Assembly (NCBI GenBank): GCA_013399305.1
Contig: VXAI01000035.1
Coordinates: 1,663,297-1,727,296 of the forward strand
Origin: Rostratula benghalensis
Lineage: Eukaryota > Chordata > Aves > Charadriiformes > Rostratulidae
Reading direction: 5' to 3'
Length of the DNA: 64,000 nucleotides
The position numbers and the translations under genes were made by a program. Of the stretch, positions 52,367 to 64,000 are shown piece by piece. The notes below the pieces were generated by a model, which ran no database searches, was not told where the DNA came from, and worked only from the letters and a program-made list of their open reading frames with translations. How positions within the stretch are numbered: position 1 is the first letter of the stretch; each line of letters opens with the position of its first letter.

Positions 52367-53462
52367 GAAAAAAAAATAATGGAGAATTTTATTTCTTTGG
52401 AAGGAGAACTTGCAAAAGAACCGGTTATTTTGGCCCTTTGTCACCAAACAAAGCCAAGCTCCAGTTGCCCACGTTGCACTCAGTGGAAAGTGGGAGTGAT
52501 CCCTGGTCAATGGGAGATTAAAAGGTGATTTGAAGTGAAGGAAGGACCACCCCTGACACAGCACTTCCAGTTAAACTAAAGGAGAAATGTCTGCTATAAA
52601 CAACATAATAGATGTAAACTTCACTTGTACTTAAGACCAGGCTTGAAAAAATACTAGTGGGAGAAGAAACACCAACAAATCAAAAGTGGCAGAGGATAAA
52701 AGGCAGATTTCAGAGAGGTCTGAAGAAGAAGGCGGGTTCCTGTGGAAGGCCAGACGGAGCACAGCCATCCCTGAGCTCACAATAACATCTTTCCAGCAAG
52801 GGAGGATTTAAAGAGCCAAATAAGTCCATGAAATTCATACAGGGCCTTCAGGGTTGGAAGACATATTACACATGAAGAGACACATTTCTCAGTCAAGACC
52901 ACAAAAGCCCTTAAAATTATCAGGCAAGTTGGTCCAGACCCTCCATCAGGGTTTCTGCAGAGCAGCAAGAGCTACGGTGTGGTGGTCTCTGATAAATCAC
53001 AAGCCACATCTCCATTGCTGATGCAAGGAAATGAGGTCCATCAGGGACCAGTCAGCATCTGCCTGGGACAGAATCATATTGTGATGTGATGCTGTGACAC
53101 GTCTGACCAAGACTTGACTTTGGTAATGACCTCTAAATGGTGTTAGAGAGAGGGAAGCTACCGGGAATTGTGCTATTGATGGAGATTTCCTGGGGGGAAA
53201 TTGGGGAAATCACTCTACTATCTTGGTGGAGCCCAAGTTACTCCTGGGCAGGCTTCCTCACTGGTCACTATTTCTGACCTGCTCACTAGAGTCATCACAA
53301 ATAGCCTTAAACTGAGTGATCACAACTTGACTCACTTTAAGTAAAACCATGGCTTTCGATATCAAAAAGGAAGTAGAGCTGAAGCAGTCAGGGGAGCCAA
53401 ACAGTTCAGTGACTGCTCTGATGAAGGGGGTTGGAATTTCTATTAGGAAACACAAAAAAAGA
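52367..53462. other. Sequence between the two direct repeats
   Basis: About 1.1 kb. No protein domain or known element is recognised. An A-rich stretch (52368-52378) lies just after copy A and an A7 run (53454-53460) lies just before copy B. The purine-rich character may reflect an old unclassified element. Confidence 0.4.
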
Positions 53463-53551
53463 TGCCAAATATCTGTCCTCAGAAGACTTTCTCCTACCTG
53501 ATGAGATCACGGTCTTTGGGGAGTTATTGGGGTGTTGGGTTTTTTTCCCCA
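53463..53551 (+). repeat. Unclassified direct repeat, copy B
   Basis: Second copy of the 52278-52366 sequence. Shared blocks include AGAAGACTTTCTCCTACC, GATGAGATCA and TTATTGGGGTGTTGG. It lies 1,185 bp from copy A. The two may be copies of one diverged repeat, an old local duplication, or short terminal repeats of an unrecognised element. Confidence 0.8.
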
Positions 53552-54648
53552 CAAATATATCTCCCTGGTAAAAGAGGAAGGACTCCTCACTGACCTACAT
53601 GGATATCTTAAGGTGGCAAAAGAGCAGGAATCTTAGCAAGTGTGCAAAAAGGGACACAAAAGCAAAGAGGAAGCATTTTAGAAGCTGGGGAGAGGAGAGG
53701 TAAGATGAGAACTGTCAAAATTAACCTAGCTAGACGTTTTAAGGAGGGAAAAAAAAAAAGCCTCAGATGTTTTCCAACCACAAACAGCCAGAATATGGAG
53801 AAGGGAAAAGGGTTGTGGTGCAGCAAAAAAAGGAGCAGAAACACGAGAACTGAGGGTTACTCCAAGCAGCCTGCCACCCTGTCCACGGTGCTCAGTGAAG
53901 GCGCTGCTGCAGAGCGTGGGGCGATGGCAGGGCAGCCATCGAGAAGAGGATGTGGAAAGGAGCTGAGAGGGAGTCACAGACATAGCATCACATGGGGAGA
54001 TCCAGAGGGACGGGGGAAATCTCCGTGCTGAGGTTTGAATTGAACAGGCACGAGAAACTGGAAGTCAGGAGCACAGATTTGTAACCCCTAGATGTGCAAT
54101 AACTGCATTTAGGGAAAAGAGCAAGGAGAAAAGAGCAGTTTAGGCACTAGGAGGAACAACTGGATCTGAACTGACAGCATAGGGAGCTTTTAAAAGCACT
54201 TTCTCAAGAAAAATTAGACACCGTGAATCAGGCTCTGCCTCCACTCCTAATCCTTCCAAGAAATGGGTCCCAGCTCTCTCCTGGCAGGACATGAGTCATT
54301 CTGACCACCCTCAGTGAAAGTCAGCTGTGTCTGCGTGGGAAGAAGAAAGCCCCTGGCACACGCCATGGGTGCTGCTTTCCTGGGCATCATCTGGGTATCG
54401 TACTTCCAGCCCGAGCTGCCATTCATTTTTGGCAAATGACTAATAATGACTTGCAAAACTTGCTACTGTGCTTTTCATCACAGCTTCTCCGGGGATACAT
54501 TTCTGGCACACAAAGCGCTGCTACCATCATGACAAAAGCAATTATACGAGAAAAAGCAGGCCAAAAAGATATAAGGTTATTGTCAGGGTGAGGGCAGGGG
54601 AATTATTGAGATGAGTTGTCTACAAAATAGCTTAAGAGAGTTGGTTTC

Positions 54649-54696
54649 TTATCACGACATCATGAGTTATGCTCACTCACTTATGATGAGTGATAA
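54649..54696. repeat. Imperfect inverted repeat
   Basis: Left arm TTATCACGACATCAT (54649-54663), right arm ATGATGAGTGATAA (54683-54696), with a 19-nt spacer. The arms pair as TTATCAC with GTGATAA and CATCAT with ATGATG, interrupted by one unequal position. Confidence 0.7.
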
Positions 54697-54768
54697 TCAT
54701 GACAAAACCCGCTTTAGCTATGGCCTTGGGAGATAAAAATCAAGGGGAGGAATTAGCAGGGGGTGGAG

Positions 54769-54784
54769 AAAAAAAAAAAAAAAA
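54769..54784. repeat. Poly-A run (A16)
   Basis: Sixteen consecutive A, with no adjacent recognisable retroposon. Confidence 0.9.
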
Positions 54785-54961
54785 GAAATAAACTTAAGTC
54801 ACAGGCAACAGAACAAAAAGTTTCAGTACACATTAAGCCAATAGAGATTGGTTTAAATTAGTGTTTGAAAGGAGTAGCGGGAAAAATAACTCCAGAAAAG
54901 CAGGGCAAGGACTATCTTATAGTGTGTGCCTGTATAAAGCTGGGCACGCTGTGCAGGGATT

Positions 54962-54979
54962 AGGACTCAAAGGAGTCCT
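54962..54979. other. Perfect 7-bp hairpin
   Basis: AGGACTC (54962-54968), loop AAAG, GAGTCCT (54973-54979). It lies 24 bp downstream of a TATAAA word at 54933-54938. Confidence 0.4.
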
Positions 54980-55644
54980 GGCAGTGCAAACAACCTAGAA
55001 AAAGTGTGTGCACCTGGTCCCCAGGCAGAGGGGTCATTTAGAACTGGAACTCTGCATACTCAAGTCTTATCTTCATCATATAGCACTTTTCATAAATCCC
55101 CCTAACATCCCTATAAAACCAGAGGATTTTTATGCTTCCGTAAGTGCTCAGAATCTCACAGGTCTGGTTGTTGGAAACCTGTCCTTTTTCTCCTAAATTT
55201 CCTTATTGCAAAGCTATACCAGGCATTAGGCATGCTCCTGGCACGGTCCTTTCTTAGGATGCTGCAGAGCTGTAAGACCCTCTCCACCTCCCTTTTGCAT
55301 GGATAACCAAGCCAGCATCAATCAGTTCCTTCACATCAAATGTCCTTTCCTTTCCCTGGGACTCTGGGGGCTGCTGAGCATATTCCAGGTGGGAAACCTG
55401 ATCCCCCAAGGCTACCTCTTGCCTTTGAATTAGGGGGCAGCTGGGTGCCAAGAAGCCCAGCTCTGACCAAAGGAATAAAAAACCCAAATAAAACCATGCA
55501 AGAGTGAAGTCAACCTGGAAGTAACAAGATGATTTGTGTAAACTTTAAGTTGAGCACTTCACACAGAATTTTCAAGTTACCTTTTGTTGGAAAAGAGAGG
55601 CAAACTTGGGCATAACTGCAGCAGCTTCAAAGCAGCACAGGGAT

Positions 55645-55828
55645 AATTTGAGGCACTGGAACAGGTTGCCCAGAGAAGCTGTGAATGCCCCATCCCTGCA
55701 GGGGTTCAAGGCCGGGCTGGATGGGGCTTTGAGCAACCTGGTCTGGTGGGAGGTGTCCCTGCCCATGGCAGGGGGATTGGAACTGGATGATCTTTAATGT
55801 CCCTTCCAACTCTAACTGTTCTATGATG
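55645..55828 (+). mobile_element. CR1 LINE, 5'-truncated 3' end
   Basis: About 180 bp of CR1: GGCACTGGAACAGGTTGCCC (the HWNRLP-coding block), CCATCCCTGCAGGGGTTC, GGATGGGGCTTTGAGCAACC, then GGAACTGGATGATC and CCCTTCCAACTC. It ends in a decayed GTTCTATGATG tail. It is closest in block structure to the copy at 1975-2229. Confidence 0.95.
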
Positions 55829-58800
55829 CTACAATTTCTTCCCTGCTCCCTCTGTGCCACCCTCCACCACGTGGAAAAATCAGGCAAATGGATCCTTTCA
55901 GGTTTGCTGTATGCTGAAGTGAAGAAAAAAATATTCAAAATATCTGAGCTTTCCCTGTCAGTTCTGGGCTCTTGGAAAGAGCCCAGCATTTGTGCTGGGC
56001 ACAGCAGTGCAGGCAATGAGCTTGCGATCCGGGAGCTCAAATTTTACCTGTAGCCTGAGATTGCATAAGAAAGGAAAACATATTTATGGGTTTCACAAGA
56101 CGTTTGCTGCCTGAGCTTACATGGAGGGCTAAGGCACGTTCGGCACAGCCGGCTCCAGCCATGCTCCCCCACAGACCACCCACCACCTCCAGGTCCCCAC
56201 TCACAGCCAGCCCTTCTTCTCCCTCCGGTGTCTTCAGGACACCCTAGGGCAGCAAGGAACCGAGAGCAATTTGAAAGCCAGACAAATATAAATAGTTGCA
56301 GTTTTAGAAAACAGGAGATAGAGATTTCTGTGATAGAGCTGTCAGAGAGTGAGACGTAACCATAAAGTCAAAATGAATAAACCGTCTGGCTCGAGAGCAT
56401 GGAAAATGCACTGAGGGCAGGACTTATGCAACATGGCAAGATGTTTATCAGGTCTGTCTTTTTCACTTTTTTTTTTCTTTTTTTTTTTTTCCTGAAATTG
56501 GAACTGAGGGCTGCAAAGGGAAGGCTGGGGGTGAGAGAGAAAACCATGACACTGATACAGCGATACCGGGAACGATTTAAAAGGAGCCTGTGGTTTGCTG
56601 CTCTCCGAGTGCTTTCAAGGAAGATTTGGAAGTGACAATGGCAAGGGAAAAAGGGGTAGACCTTCACCCATCTGACAGCTCCTTGACATTAACACTAACA
56701 TAGTCAGGGCTCAGTCTGGGAACTGGATGCTCCGGCACATCTCTGCCGCACTTGGAGATGTGGGATATTGCTCCTGCTCCTGTCTCTGCACTCAGCAACA
56801 CCTTAAAAAAAAAAAAGCAGCCTTTCAGAGCGGATTAAAACCAAACCCAAATGCATCTGCCTGTCAAAATCCAGAGGAGATGACAGCTGAGAGGTTCGGG
56901 TGAAGTCGGGAAAAGTTCGCAAGCAACACTTGTGGGTGGTAGAGTGATGTAACCCTTTAGGGAGCTCCCAGCGTTTTGAGGTTAGCGATCCATTAAGTTT
57001 CCATTAAAAACCTGGCAACCTTCAAGCAAGCATTGCAACACCCGATTTCCATACGCCCGAGAGGGTGCCGACCCAGGGGCTGCCCCCTGCACCCCGCTCC
57101 CTTTGGTATGTGGGGGGCTGCTCTCAATGTCACGAGCCAGAAGCCACTTGCTCCTGGGAGAAATGACTCAACACTCAGAGCAGAGACACGTTCCAGTGTG
57201 AAGGAAAAAAAAAAACCAAACCCTGAACCCTTGAGTGATCTTGCAACATCCAGCCACTCCACAGAGTGAGGCAATCACCCACACGGGCTGCTTTTCAGCT
57301 CAGTTAAACCAAAGTTTGTCTGTAGAATTCAAGGGTAACCAGGCCCACTGCTTGCTCCTCCATGCTTTATGGAGTACCCAACAAACCCAAAGTAACATGG
57401 GCCCTGGGTGGACACCAGTGTCCCTTCCTATCCCACCAGCTCAGTGTGGACAGTGGGCTGTGTGCTGGGCATCCCTAAAATACAGAAAGAGCCTGCTCAG
57501 GCTGTGGCATGGGCAGAGAGAAGGAGGCCTGCAAAACTGCTGCCCTGGCAGGAGGAACCTCCTCCTTATCCTACATCCTCTGTGTTCAGAAACAACATCT
57601 ACAGGAGAGTTGCATTTTTTCCACTTTAACAGTCACATTAAACTTAGTTGGATTTTTTTTTTCTTCTGTTTTGCAAGCCTGGAAAACATTCATGCTCTAG
57701 GGAGAAGCTCACAAAAAAAGCCAGTGAAAACAAATAGATGTTTTTAGTGGGAAGGAAGGTAGTTTTCCAAAATGTTGGAAGCAAAAATTTTGTAGATATG
57801 GTGGTACATTTTAATACACAAAGAGTTATTAGAAACAAAGTTTTTGGAGCCAAAAGAAGCTCAGCCCTAGCAGGTGTTTTATGATGTTAACGGAGCCAAG
57901 TGAAGAAGGCATCTATCCATTACAGATGCAATTATCTGTTTGAACTGAAAACACGAACTTGGGAGAAAACAGCAAAATGCTTGTCTTCCAAAATATTTAA
58001 GTTATTTTGAGCATTTGACAAGTAGGAGGGAGCAAAGCAGGGACAAAACCACTTGTGTAGTGTTTCCAAATGTACATATACTACTCACACTTTTCATAGC
58101 TGAATGGTTAACAACAAAGACAATTACATTCTTGCTACAGCTGATTAAACAGTTGATCCCACGAACTCCAGGCTTCTCAGACACGGTTACTTACATGCTG
58201 TAAGCATAACCAGCAAAACAAAAACAAGGCCAAAGAGACGTTCATCTGTCATGGCTTGGTTTCAAGACAGAAACCCTACCCAGAGTCATACATAAATATG
58301 AAACACATCCTGTTTATACTAAAATTAATAGGATTTAGCCAGAACTTAATAGGGTTGTAAACGTGAAGGTGTGGTTAAACTTGTAACTGAACTAGGATCT
58401 GAATTGTCCCTCTGCTGCTATCATCAAAGAGATGAAATTGCCAAGCCCTGTGTACTGGAGATCTGAATTCCTCTTCAGTTTATGGGTTAACATCCGAGTA
58501 TTCAATCCATGTTTTCTTGGCTGTACCTCGAGCGTCCCACCAGCCCAGCTGGGCAACACTAGATGATGTATTAAGCTTGCAAACAGCTCTCCATTTGGAA
58601 AAGCCCTGATTCCTGTTGAGCCTGTGCCATAAACACATCGCCCAAGAGTCCATTCCCCACCTACAGCTGCTCCCCCGGGGCTTCGTGAGTTATGCTACGC
58701 TGAATATCTGACTTCTAGAAAAATAAGTCTCATTGAATTTTAATGATCTACCATCTCAGCAGGCATAGACTTATTCCTTGCTACATTCCATAAATTCCCC

Positions 58801-59533
58801 TCAAAATTATTTTACATTCAGCCTTGTTTTTTTCCTTTCTGGAAGCACTGAATGTTGTCTCCTTAATGGGTCTTTGCAAGAAACAATTGCATCTGTATCG
58901 ACAATCTTTTTTTCAAGATATTACTAAATCTCCAGTCCTTTCCCTGTGGGACAACAAAAGTTGGATAAATAAGAAGCAAGCTGGCTTCTGACCACTTTTT
59001 GCAAAAGATGAAAAAAACAAAGTGCTTTACTATGTGGTGTAATAGATAGTATTTCCACATAGTTAGACAGCAACTCTTTCTGTGGAAAAAAAATACTGCA
59101 AACCTTTCACATTTTAGCCCAAGTGGAGTATCGCCTCCAAAACAGAAATGTTCCAAATGTTCTAGAAATGATTCCATATTTAATATTCAATATTCGTCCA
59201 TCACTTTTATCTCTTTATCATTTTTATTACAGTAAATCCTAGATGCGAAGATGGCTGGCCTTTTTTGTACCCTTCAGTGGTACAAACAATAAAAAAATGC
59301 TCCTCCATATTCCTATATCAATAAAGGAGCTTCAGTCCTGAAACGAAAACCTAAAATCTGGAGAAGCAGTGGAGGAGAGGTTCCACCCTAGAGGTAGAGA
59401 CCTAGAGCATGAGAGCTGAGGTAGCTCCCCTTGCGGAAAGCATGTGGGAGAATGGAGAGGACCATCACAAGCATGAGCCTTGCAGCTGGTATTCCTCCTG
59501 AGATGTCTTACTGTGGGAGCAATGTGGCCTTGG
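55829..59533. other. Unique non-coding sequence
   Basis: No gene or interspersed repeat is recognised. A C-rich pyrimidine patch lies at about 56155-56235 and T-rich tracts at 56467-56491. A GC-richer patch lies at about 57045-57125, and an A11-type run near 56803-56815. Open frames here, the longest of 170 codons at 57235-57747, have no recognisable domain. Confidence 0.5.
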
Positions 59534-59618
59534 AATCACAGAATCACAGACTATCAGGGATTGGAAGGGACCTTGAAAGATCATCTAGTCCAATCCCCCT
59601 GCCACAGCAGGAACAAGC
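59534..59618 (-). mobile_element. CR1 LINE tail, minus strand
   Basis: The plus strand reads AATCACAGAATCACAG, then GGGATTGGAAGGGACC, AAGATCATCTAGTCC and AATCCCCCTGCCACAGCAGG. This is the reverse complement of the ATTCTGTG-type tail seen at 1316-1582 and 29722-30683. Only ~85 bp remains, an extreme 5' truncation. Confidence 0.93.
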
Positions 59619-61742
59619 CGTGTTTCCTGGTGATTTTGGTGGTGGAGCTCTTGGAAGGGTGAAGGTTGGTTCTTGACCCTTTGCTCTCTAACCGTTAGAG
59701 GTAGAGTTGGTGCCTCGAAGGCTTGGTCTTAACCCTGAGAGAGGAGACTACCTGTTCTAAAATTGGCAAAAAATATAATGTATCACAAATATGCCTGCAC
59801 TACGAATGCAATGCAAGCATGTTTTCCAAGCCACGTTCACACCCCTAGTGCAGCAGACTTCTTTTGGTACATAAAAAGCTGTGTGAGACACCATGAGAAG
59901 ACACGTGAACATCCTCTAACATCAGTATGGAGCATGGAGCTCACAGGCCACCTGGGCCTGCTTCATGATGTGAGGCTGAGATTTACAGCCCAAGCAGCTA
60001 ACAGTCACCCACCAACCAGGGATATGATCTGTGGGGTCTTGTGCACGGGTGTTTCTCCATAGCTAAGTGGCTCTGAAGCTGCAACTGCATTCTATATTTG
60101 GTTAATGAAAACCAACTGGAAAGATTCCCGTTGACTTCAAAGGGCCATGCCCCAACACATAATGTATTCATGGAAGAAACCGCCCTGTTAAATCATCAGA
60201 AGCCATGGACAGACTCGTTCCTCACCCCTAGGCCCCTGTCCAGATGATACAGCTTCTCTTTAAGGGAGAAATGAGGGGAGTTAATCCTGGGACTAAAGAC
60301 TGGGCTGCTGAAATGCGAATTTCACACTCCCTCCAAACACACACCTCTGAACGTGAAAAAAGGATAAAAGGAAAATCAGAGCACAGTCCCAGTCCCCAAG
60401 GGCCAGACCAGAATGAACCACTCTGATCCTGTGATGGTCCTTTAGAAGCCAAATCCTGCCCTACCTACACCAGAGGGTCTGGCTACATGGGTAATAAGGA
60501 ATGTGCAGGGCAAGAAAAGGCTGCCATTGCTCATTAGAGGGCCAGGATGAGAGTGAAAAAAGAAGCGTACTCTGGAAAGCTGGAGTTTGCTGCCTGGGAT
60601 ACGTCTCCATACACTCAGCCCAGCTCGGAGCTAGAGAGCCCTGAAGCTCTTGGAACCTTCTGCTGCAACTTTCCATCCAAAATCTCCACGTGGACTCACT
60701 TGTAAATGGCAAGAGATTAGAGCACTTCCCGTCGTCATCACTTATTCACGAAAAGTTTGGAAAAATCTTGCTTTTCACGGAAAAAAAAAAAAAGTATCGG
60801 ACCTTGAGGAGGGGGCGGGGGTGTTGGAATAAAATATTTAGAGTGTGCATTACCTAAAACAATAATTCATATGATGAATCTTTATCTTAAAAGCCCTGGA
60901 CTAAAAACAAATAAATGAATCATTCAAATTATTGTGGAAACAGCCATGTTTCATGTTATTTATGTGTTTAAGGTTCCTTTTAGGGTTAGGTTTTTTTCAT
61001 CTTCTAAAGAAAGCCAGTTTTCTTAGCATTGCTGTGAATACCAATGTCAAATTCCATTTTAACAGTGTTCAGTGATGCATGAATATCCCAAAGGCAGAAT
61101 TTAAAAAACACTAAAACCATTTGCTAAAGAGTAACTAGACAAGGTGAACACTTTTCCTTTCTTTTTCTTGCAAACTTTATAAAGACAGGAGGAAATATGG
61201 TTTCATGTGGATAGTGCCTGAGCCAATCCCCATCACAATTAACAGGAATCATTTCATTGACTTTATCCGAACTTTGGATCAGAACCATATTTTTCTTTTT
61301 TTTCCCACTGGCAATCAGTCTTTGTGATCAAAATTATTTATAACATTGCAGGAAGCCAAAGTAGGCCTTAAATGGCTCATGTTTTTCCAACCAGATTGTA
61401 TGGTACATTCTAGTTTTCCTCGAAAGAGCTTTATGCTGCCACTTAAGGTGTGGGATGCCATCTGCAGCCCCAGAGCAGCAGTGATGGGACTCCAGTAGGT
61501 GCTCCTAAGTGAACGAAGACCTCCCACCTTTCTTTAGGAAAGGAAGAGCACCCAGCTATGATGAGGACAAGCACTGTCTTAAGCCCAACCACATCTTTTG
61601 TGAAAGGACATGTTTCCTTTCACCAAGACACCAACCTTATCTTTGCTGGGACTTTCCTCATACAGGTTACCCCATGTTTCAAAGGTCCTTCTGTTTTCTG
61701 TCCATGCCTTCTCACCTCCTTTTTTCCCTTCTCACCCATTGA
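59619..61742. other. Unique non-coding sequence
   Basis: No gene or known repeat is recognised. An A13-14 run lies near 60780-60793. Confidence 0.5.
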
Positions 61743-61853
61743 GATGTGGTGTTGGGGGATCTGGTGTAGGGGAGAATTTGTAGAGTGGGGCTGATGGTCG
61801 GATTCAAGGATCCCAAGGGTCTTTTCCATCCTGAACAATTCTATGATTCTGTG
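61743..61853 (+). mobile_element. CR1 LINE tail, plus strand
   Basis: About 110 bp: GATGTGGTGTTGGGGGATC, TGGTGTAGGGGAGAATTTG, AAGGATCCCAAGGGTC, and an ATTCTATGATTCTGTG end. It matches the tail of the inserted element at 8863-9282 block by block, so the two share a subfamily. Confidence 0.93.
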
Positions 61854-63287
61854 AAGGATGGATGGAGGTTTACCTGCCTGAGAAGGACAGAGGCAGAGTG
61901 CTGTGAGAGCACTCAGTTTTACTTGTAGTATCTCTGAAGTATAATAGCATCTTTTCTTTATTTTTTTCCCCCAAAATCTTCCAATTATGGAGTAGCAGTC
62001 CAAAAGTGTTTGATGCTGATCAGCTAACACTGGGAGGAGAGAGGCTTTCTACAGGATGCTTGGCCAGCACCAGTGGATTAACACCAGCTACAGACCCACC
62101 CCCTCCATTTCTTTGCACAGCTTAGGTCAACTCATTTAAATAAACCCTTTGAGTGAACAGGTGTATGCACAATTAGTGTCATTAGCTAGCTGTCAAACAA
62201 ATTAGTAGCATGCTAAATTTCTCTCTTTGGATGCATACCAGGAAGATTGCATCTATGTGAATAAAGCATGTGCCGAGGATCTCTGGGAAACTAAGTGTTA
62301 CTGAGCCGTGGTCTTTGGGGAGGCATGAACATTAGCATGAGCCTTGGGATTTGGCCATTCCTTTGTGTCAAGACTACATTTTAATATTGAATATGGGTAG
62401 TGACAACACAAAAGATCTACCAGTCTATACCTCTCTTTTGACTTTCTTAAAGCCTCAAGATCAGAGTGGGAAGTGAATCACATTATTATTATGAATAACA
62501 ATATCAGAAAAGGGAAACACCAATAGCAATGGCAAGAATAACCCAAACTATGTCAGACTCGTTAAAGGCAAGTTAAAAACAATTTGGGACCTAATTTGTT
62601 GAGAATAAAACATCAATGGCTTTCACACCTGTGTCTCACCTGGCATCAAGTTCAGTGAGTGCATTGGCCTAAATTTAAGTACACAATTCATGTATGTGAT
62701 TTAATGGGTGCATTTAATGAGTTTAAAATTACATACATTTAAGAGCACTGCTGACTCAGGGGATATATTCCTGTATTTGTGTTGTAGCTTCAAATTCTTC
62801 ATAATTACATTACCCCTACTGCTCTCTTCAGATATTTCCGTCTTTCCTCTGTGTCAGGAAAAGTCTCTTTCACAGTTTGTTAATCAGTTTATGATAACAC
62901 AATCTTGGTGGTGTTTTCCTTGGCAGCTTGCCCTGGACTGAAATTATTTAATAATCTGAGCATTAATTGAAGATTAAGGTTTGTGGTTGTGTGCACTTGG
63001 GTCTCCCATTGAATATGAACCCAACGGAGCTGAAGACATCCATCCTTTTCCAGGACCAGGAGTCAAATTACTAAGACATTGTGAGATCCAGCAGGTGGGT
63101 GTCATTTTGGTGCTGCTTTGTACAGATTTCACATGGCATCTAGGTTTGTGTGAATGTTTTTCCAATGAAATCAGAGAAGTTTAGTCCCACTGCCCTCTCC
63201 TCACATGCATGTACACAAGTCTGGTGCAAAGAGCTGATAAAAAGGCCCAAAGTCACATATAGCCTGAGGTTCTCCCTGTGGCAGAAG
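61854..63287. other. Unique non-coding sequence
   Basis: AT-rich, no gene or known repeat recognised. Confidence 0.5.
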
Positions 63288-63323
63288 ATGACTCTAACCA
63301 TTTTATGATTCTATAATTCTATG
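63288..63323 (+). mobile_element. Possible CR1 tail remnant
   Basis: GATGACTCTAACCATTTTATG followed by ATTCTATAATTCTATG. This has the layout of the last ~35 bp of a CR1 with two to three decayed octamer units. It is very short, so the call rests mainly on the octamers. Confidence 0.6.
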
Positions 63324-64000
63324 TTGGTTTGCTCTGCAAGCCCCTAAATGGGCCATGGGACTGTGTGTGTGCTTCCCCAGCAAAAAAAATAGTCCTGAAA
63401 AAGGATGTACTTATTTCCCCCTGCTGCCATGATTCACTGTGATGGTCCTCCAAGGAAGACCTGGTAGGACCCAGCACGATTTTCCCCGAGCCCCAGTTAG
63501 TCAAGACAAGCTATGTCTTTCTCACAGAGTTATTAGAAGAATTCCTAATTCTTTTGCTACTGTTTTTGTTTCACAATTTTTTAAGGCAACAGCAGGTTTT
63601 CAAAAATCCATTTAATAATAAAAAAAAAATCAGCAGTAAAAGTGTTTTAGGAAGTGGAGGTGATGGCTTACTGATTCTTTTCCATATAACAGGAAGAGAT
63701 GTGGTTCCAAAGAAAATCAAAATATAGACCAAAAAAAAAGCTTCAAGAAAATGGTAAAAAGAAAATAAATTAAATAAAATAAAAATCCCAGTCCCCCCAA
63801 TTAGTTAAAGGAGGGAAATGAATGCCACCTGGACTGCAGCAGATATTGGACTGTTTGGATTTTCCAGAAGAGGAAAAGAAATCCACTTTTCTCTCCCCCT
63901 GTCCCCCCAACTTTTCATCTTTCTTAATTTGCTCACGTTATTTTGTCAGACGTCTGCCCAGCTCCAAGTCAAATACCCTTCCCTCATCCTGCCTTCTGCG
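63324..64000. other. Unique non-coding sequence to window end
   Basis: No gene or known repeat recognised. A-rich runs occur near 63620-63630 and 63730-63785. Confidence 0.5.

Larger units (their letters stand above)
53552..55644. other. Unique non-coding sequence
   Basis: No gene is recognised. The 129-codon frame at 53642-54031 is lysine/arginine-rich and was considered as a LINE remnant without convincing support. An inverted repeat (54649-54696), a TATAAA with a nearby hairpin (54933-54979) and an A16 run (54769-54784) are noted separately. Confidence 0.5.

Overview
This window looks like ordinary non-coding DNA from a bird genome. The organism call rests on the interspersed repeats. Nearly all recognisable ones are CR1 LINE retrotransposons, mostly 5'-truncated, ending in the short ATTCTATG- or ATTCTGTG-type tails typical of avian CR1. 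Repeat density is low, base composition is AT-leaning, and there is one old MIR-type SINE core. Crocodilians and turtles also carry CR1, so 'bird' is an inference, though a strong one.

I found no protein-coding gene, tRNA, rRNA, CRISPR array or prokaryotic feature. The open reading frames are either remnants of CR1 ORF2 (5150-5813, 8926-9195, 29722-30609 and shorter pieces), translations of simple repeats (46260-46584), or chance frames that match nothing I recognise. The window is most simply an intergenic stretch or the inside of a long intron.

Layout: 1-5149 is unique sequence with two CR1 tails (1316, 1975). At 5150-5813 lies a longer CR1 with two frameshifts. At 8790-9322 one CR1 is inserted inside the tail of another. 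The 9323-17959 stretch is mostly unique; it holds a small CpG cluster (10700-10790), a short sequencing gap (15995-16039) and a perfect 47-bp tandem duplication (17101-17194). A minus-strand CR1 lies at 17960-18480. The next 11 kb is unique apart from a MIR core at 27655-27790. The longest CR1 (29722-30683) keeps two reverse-transcriptase motifs and has only two in-frame stops. From 30684 to 46259 I see only unique sequence and small repeats. A compound hexanucleotide repeat with an assembly gap lies at 46261-46584. An unclassified pair of direct repeats about 91% identical by eye lies at 52278-52366 and 53463-53551. Short CR1 tails at 55645, 59534, 61743 and 63288 finish the window.

No set of genes works together here. 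The most useful leads are the nested CR1, the well-preserved CR1 reverse-transcriptase fragment, the unclassified repeat pair near 52-53.5 kb, the MIR remnant, the gap-bearing hexamer repeat, and a few short stretches that could be regulatory. I do not see evidence for a new biological system.
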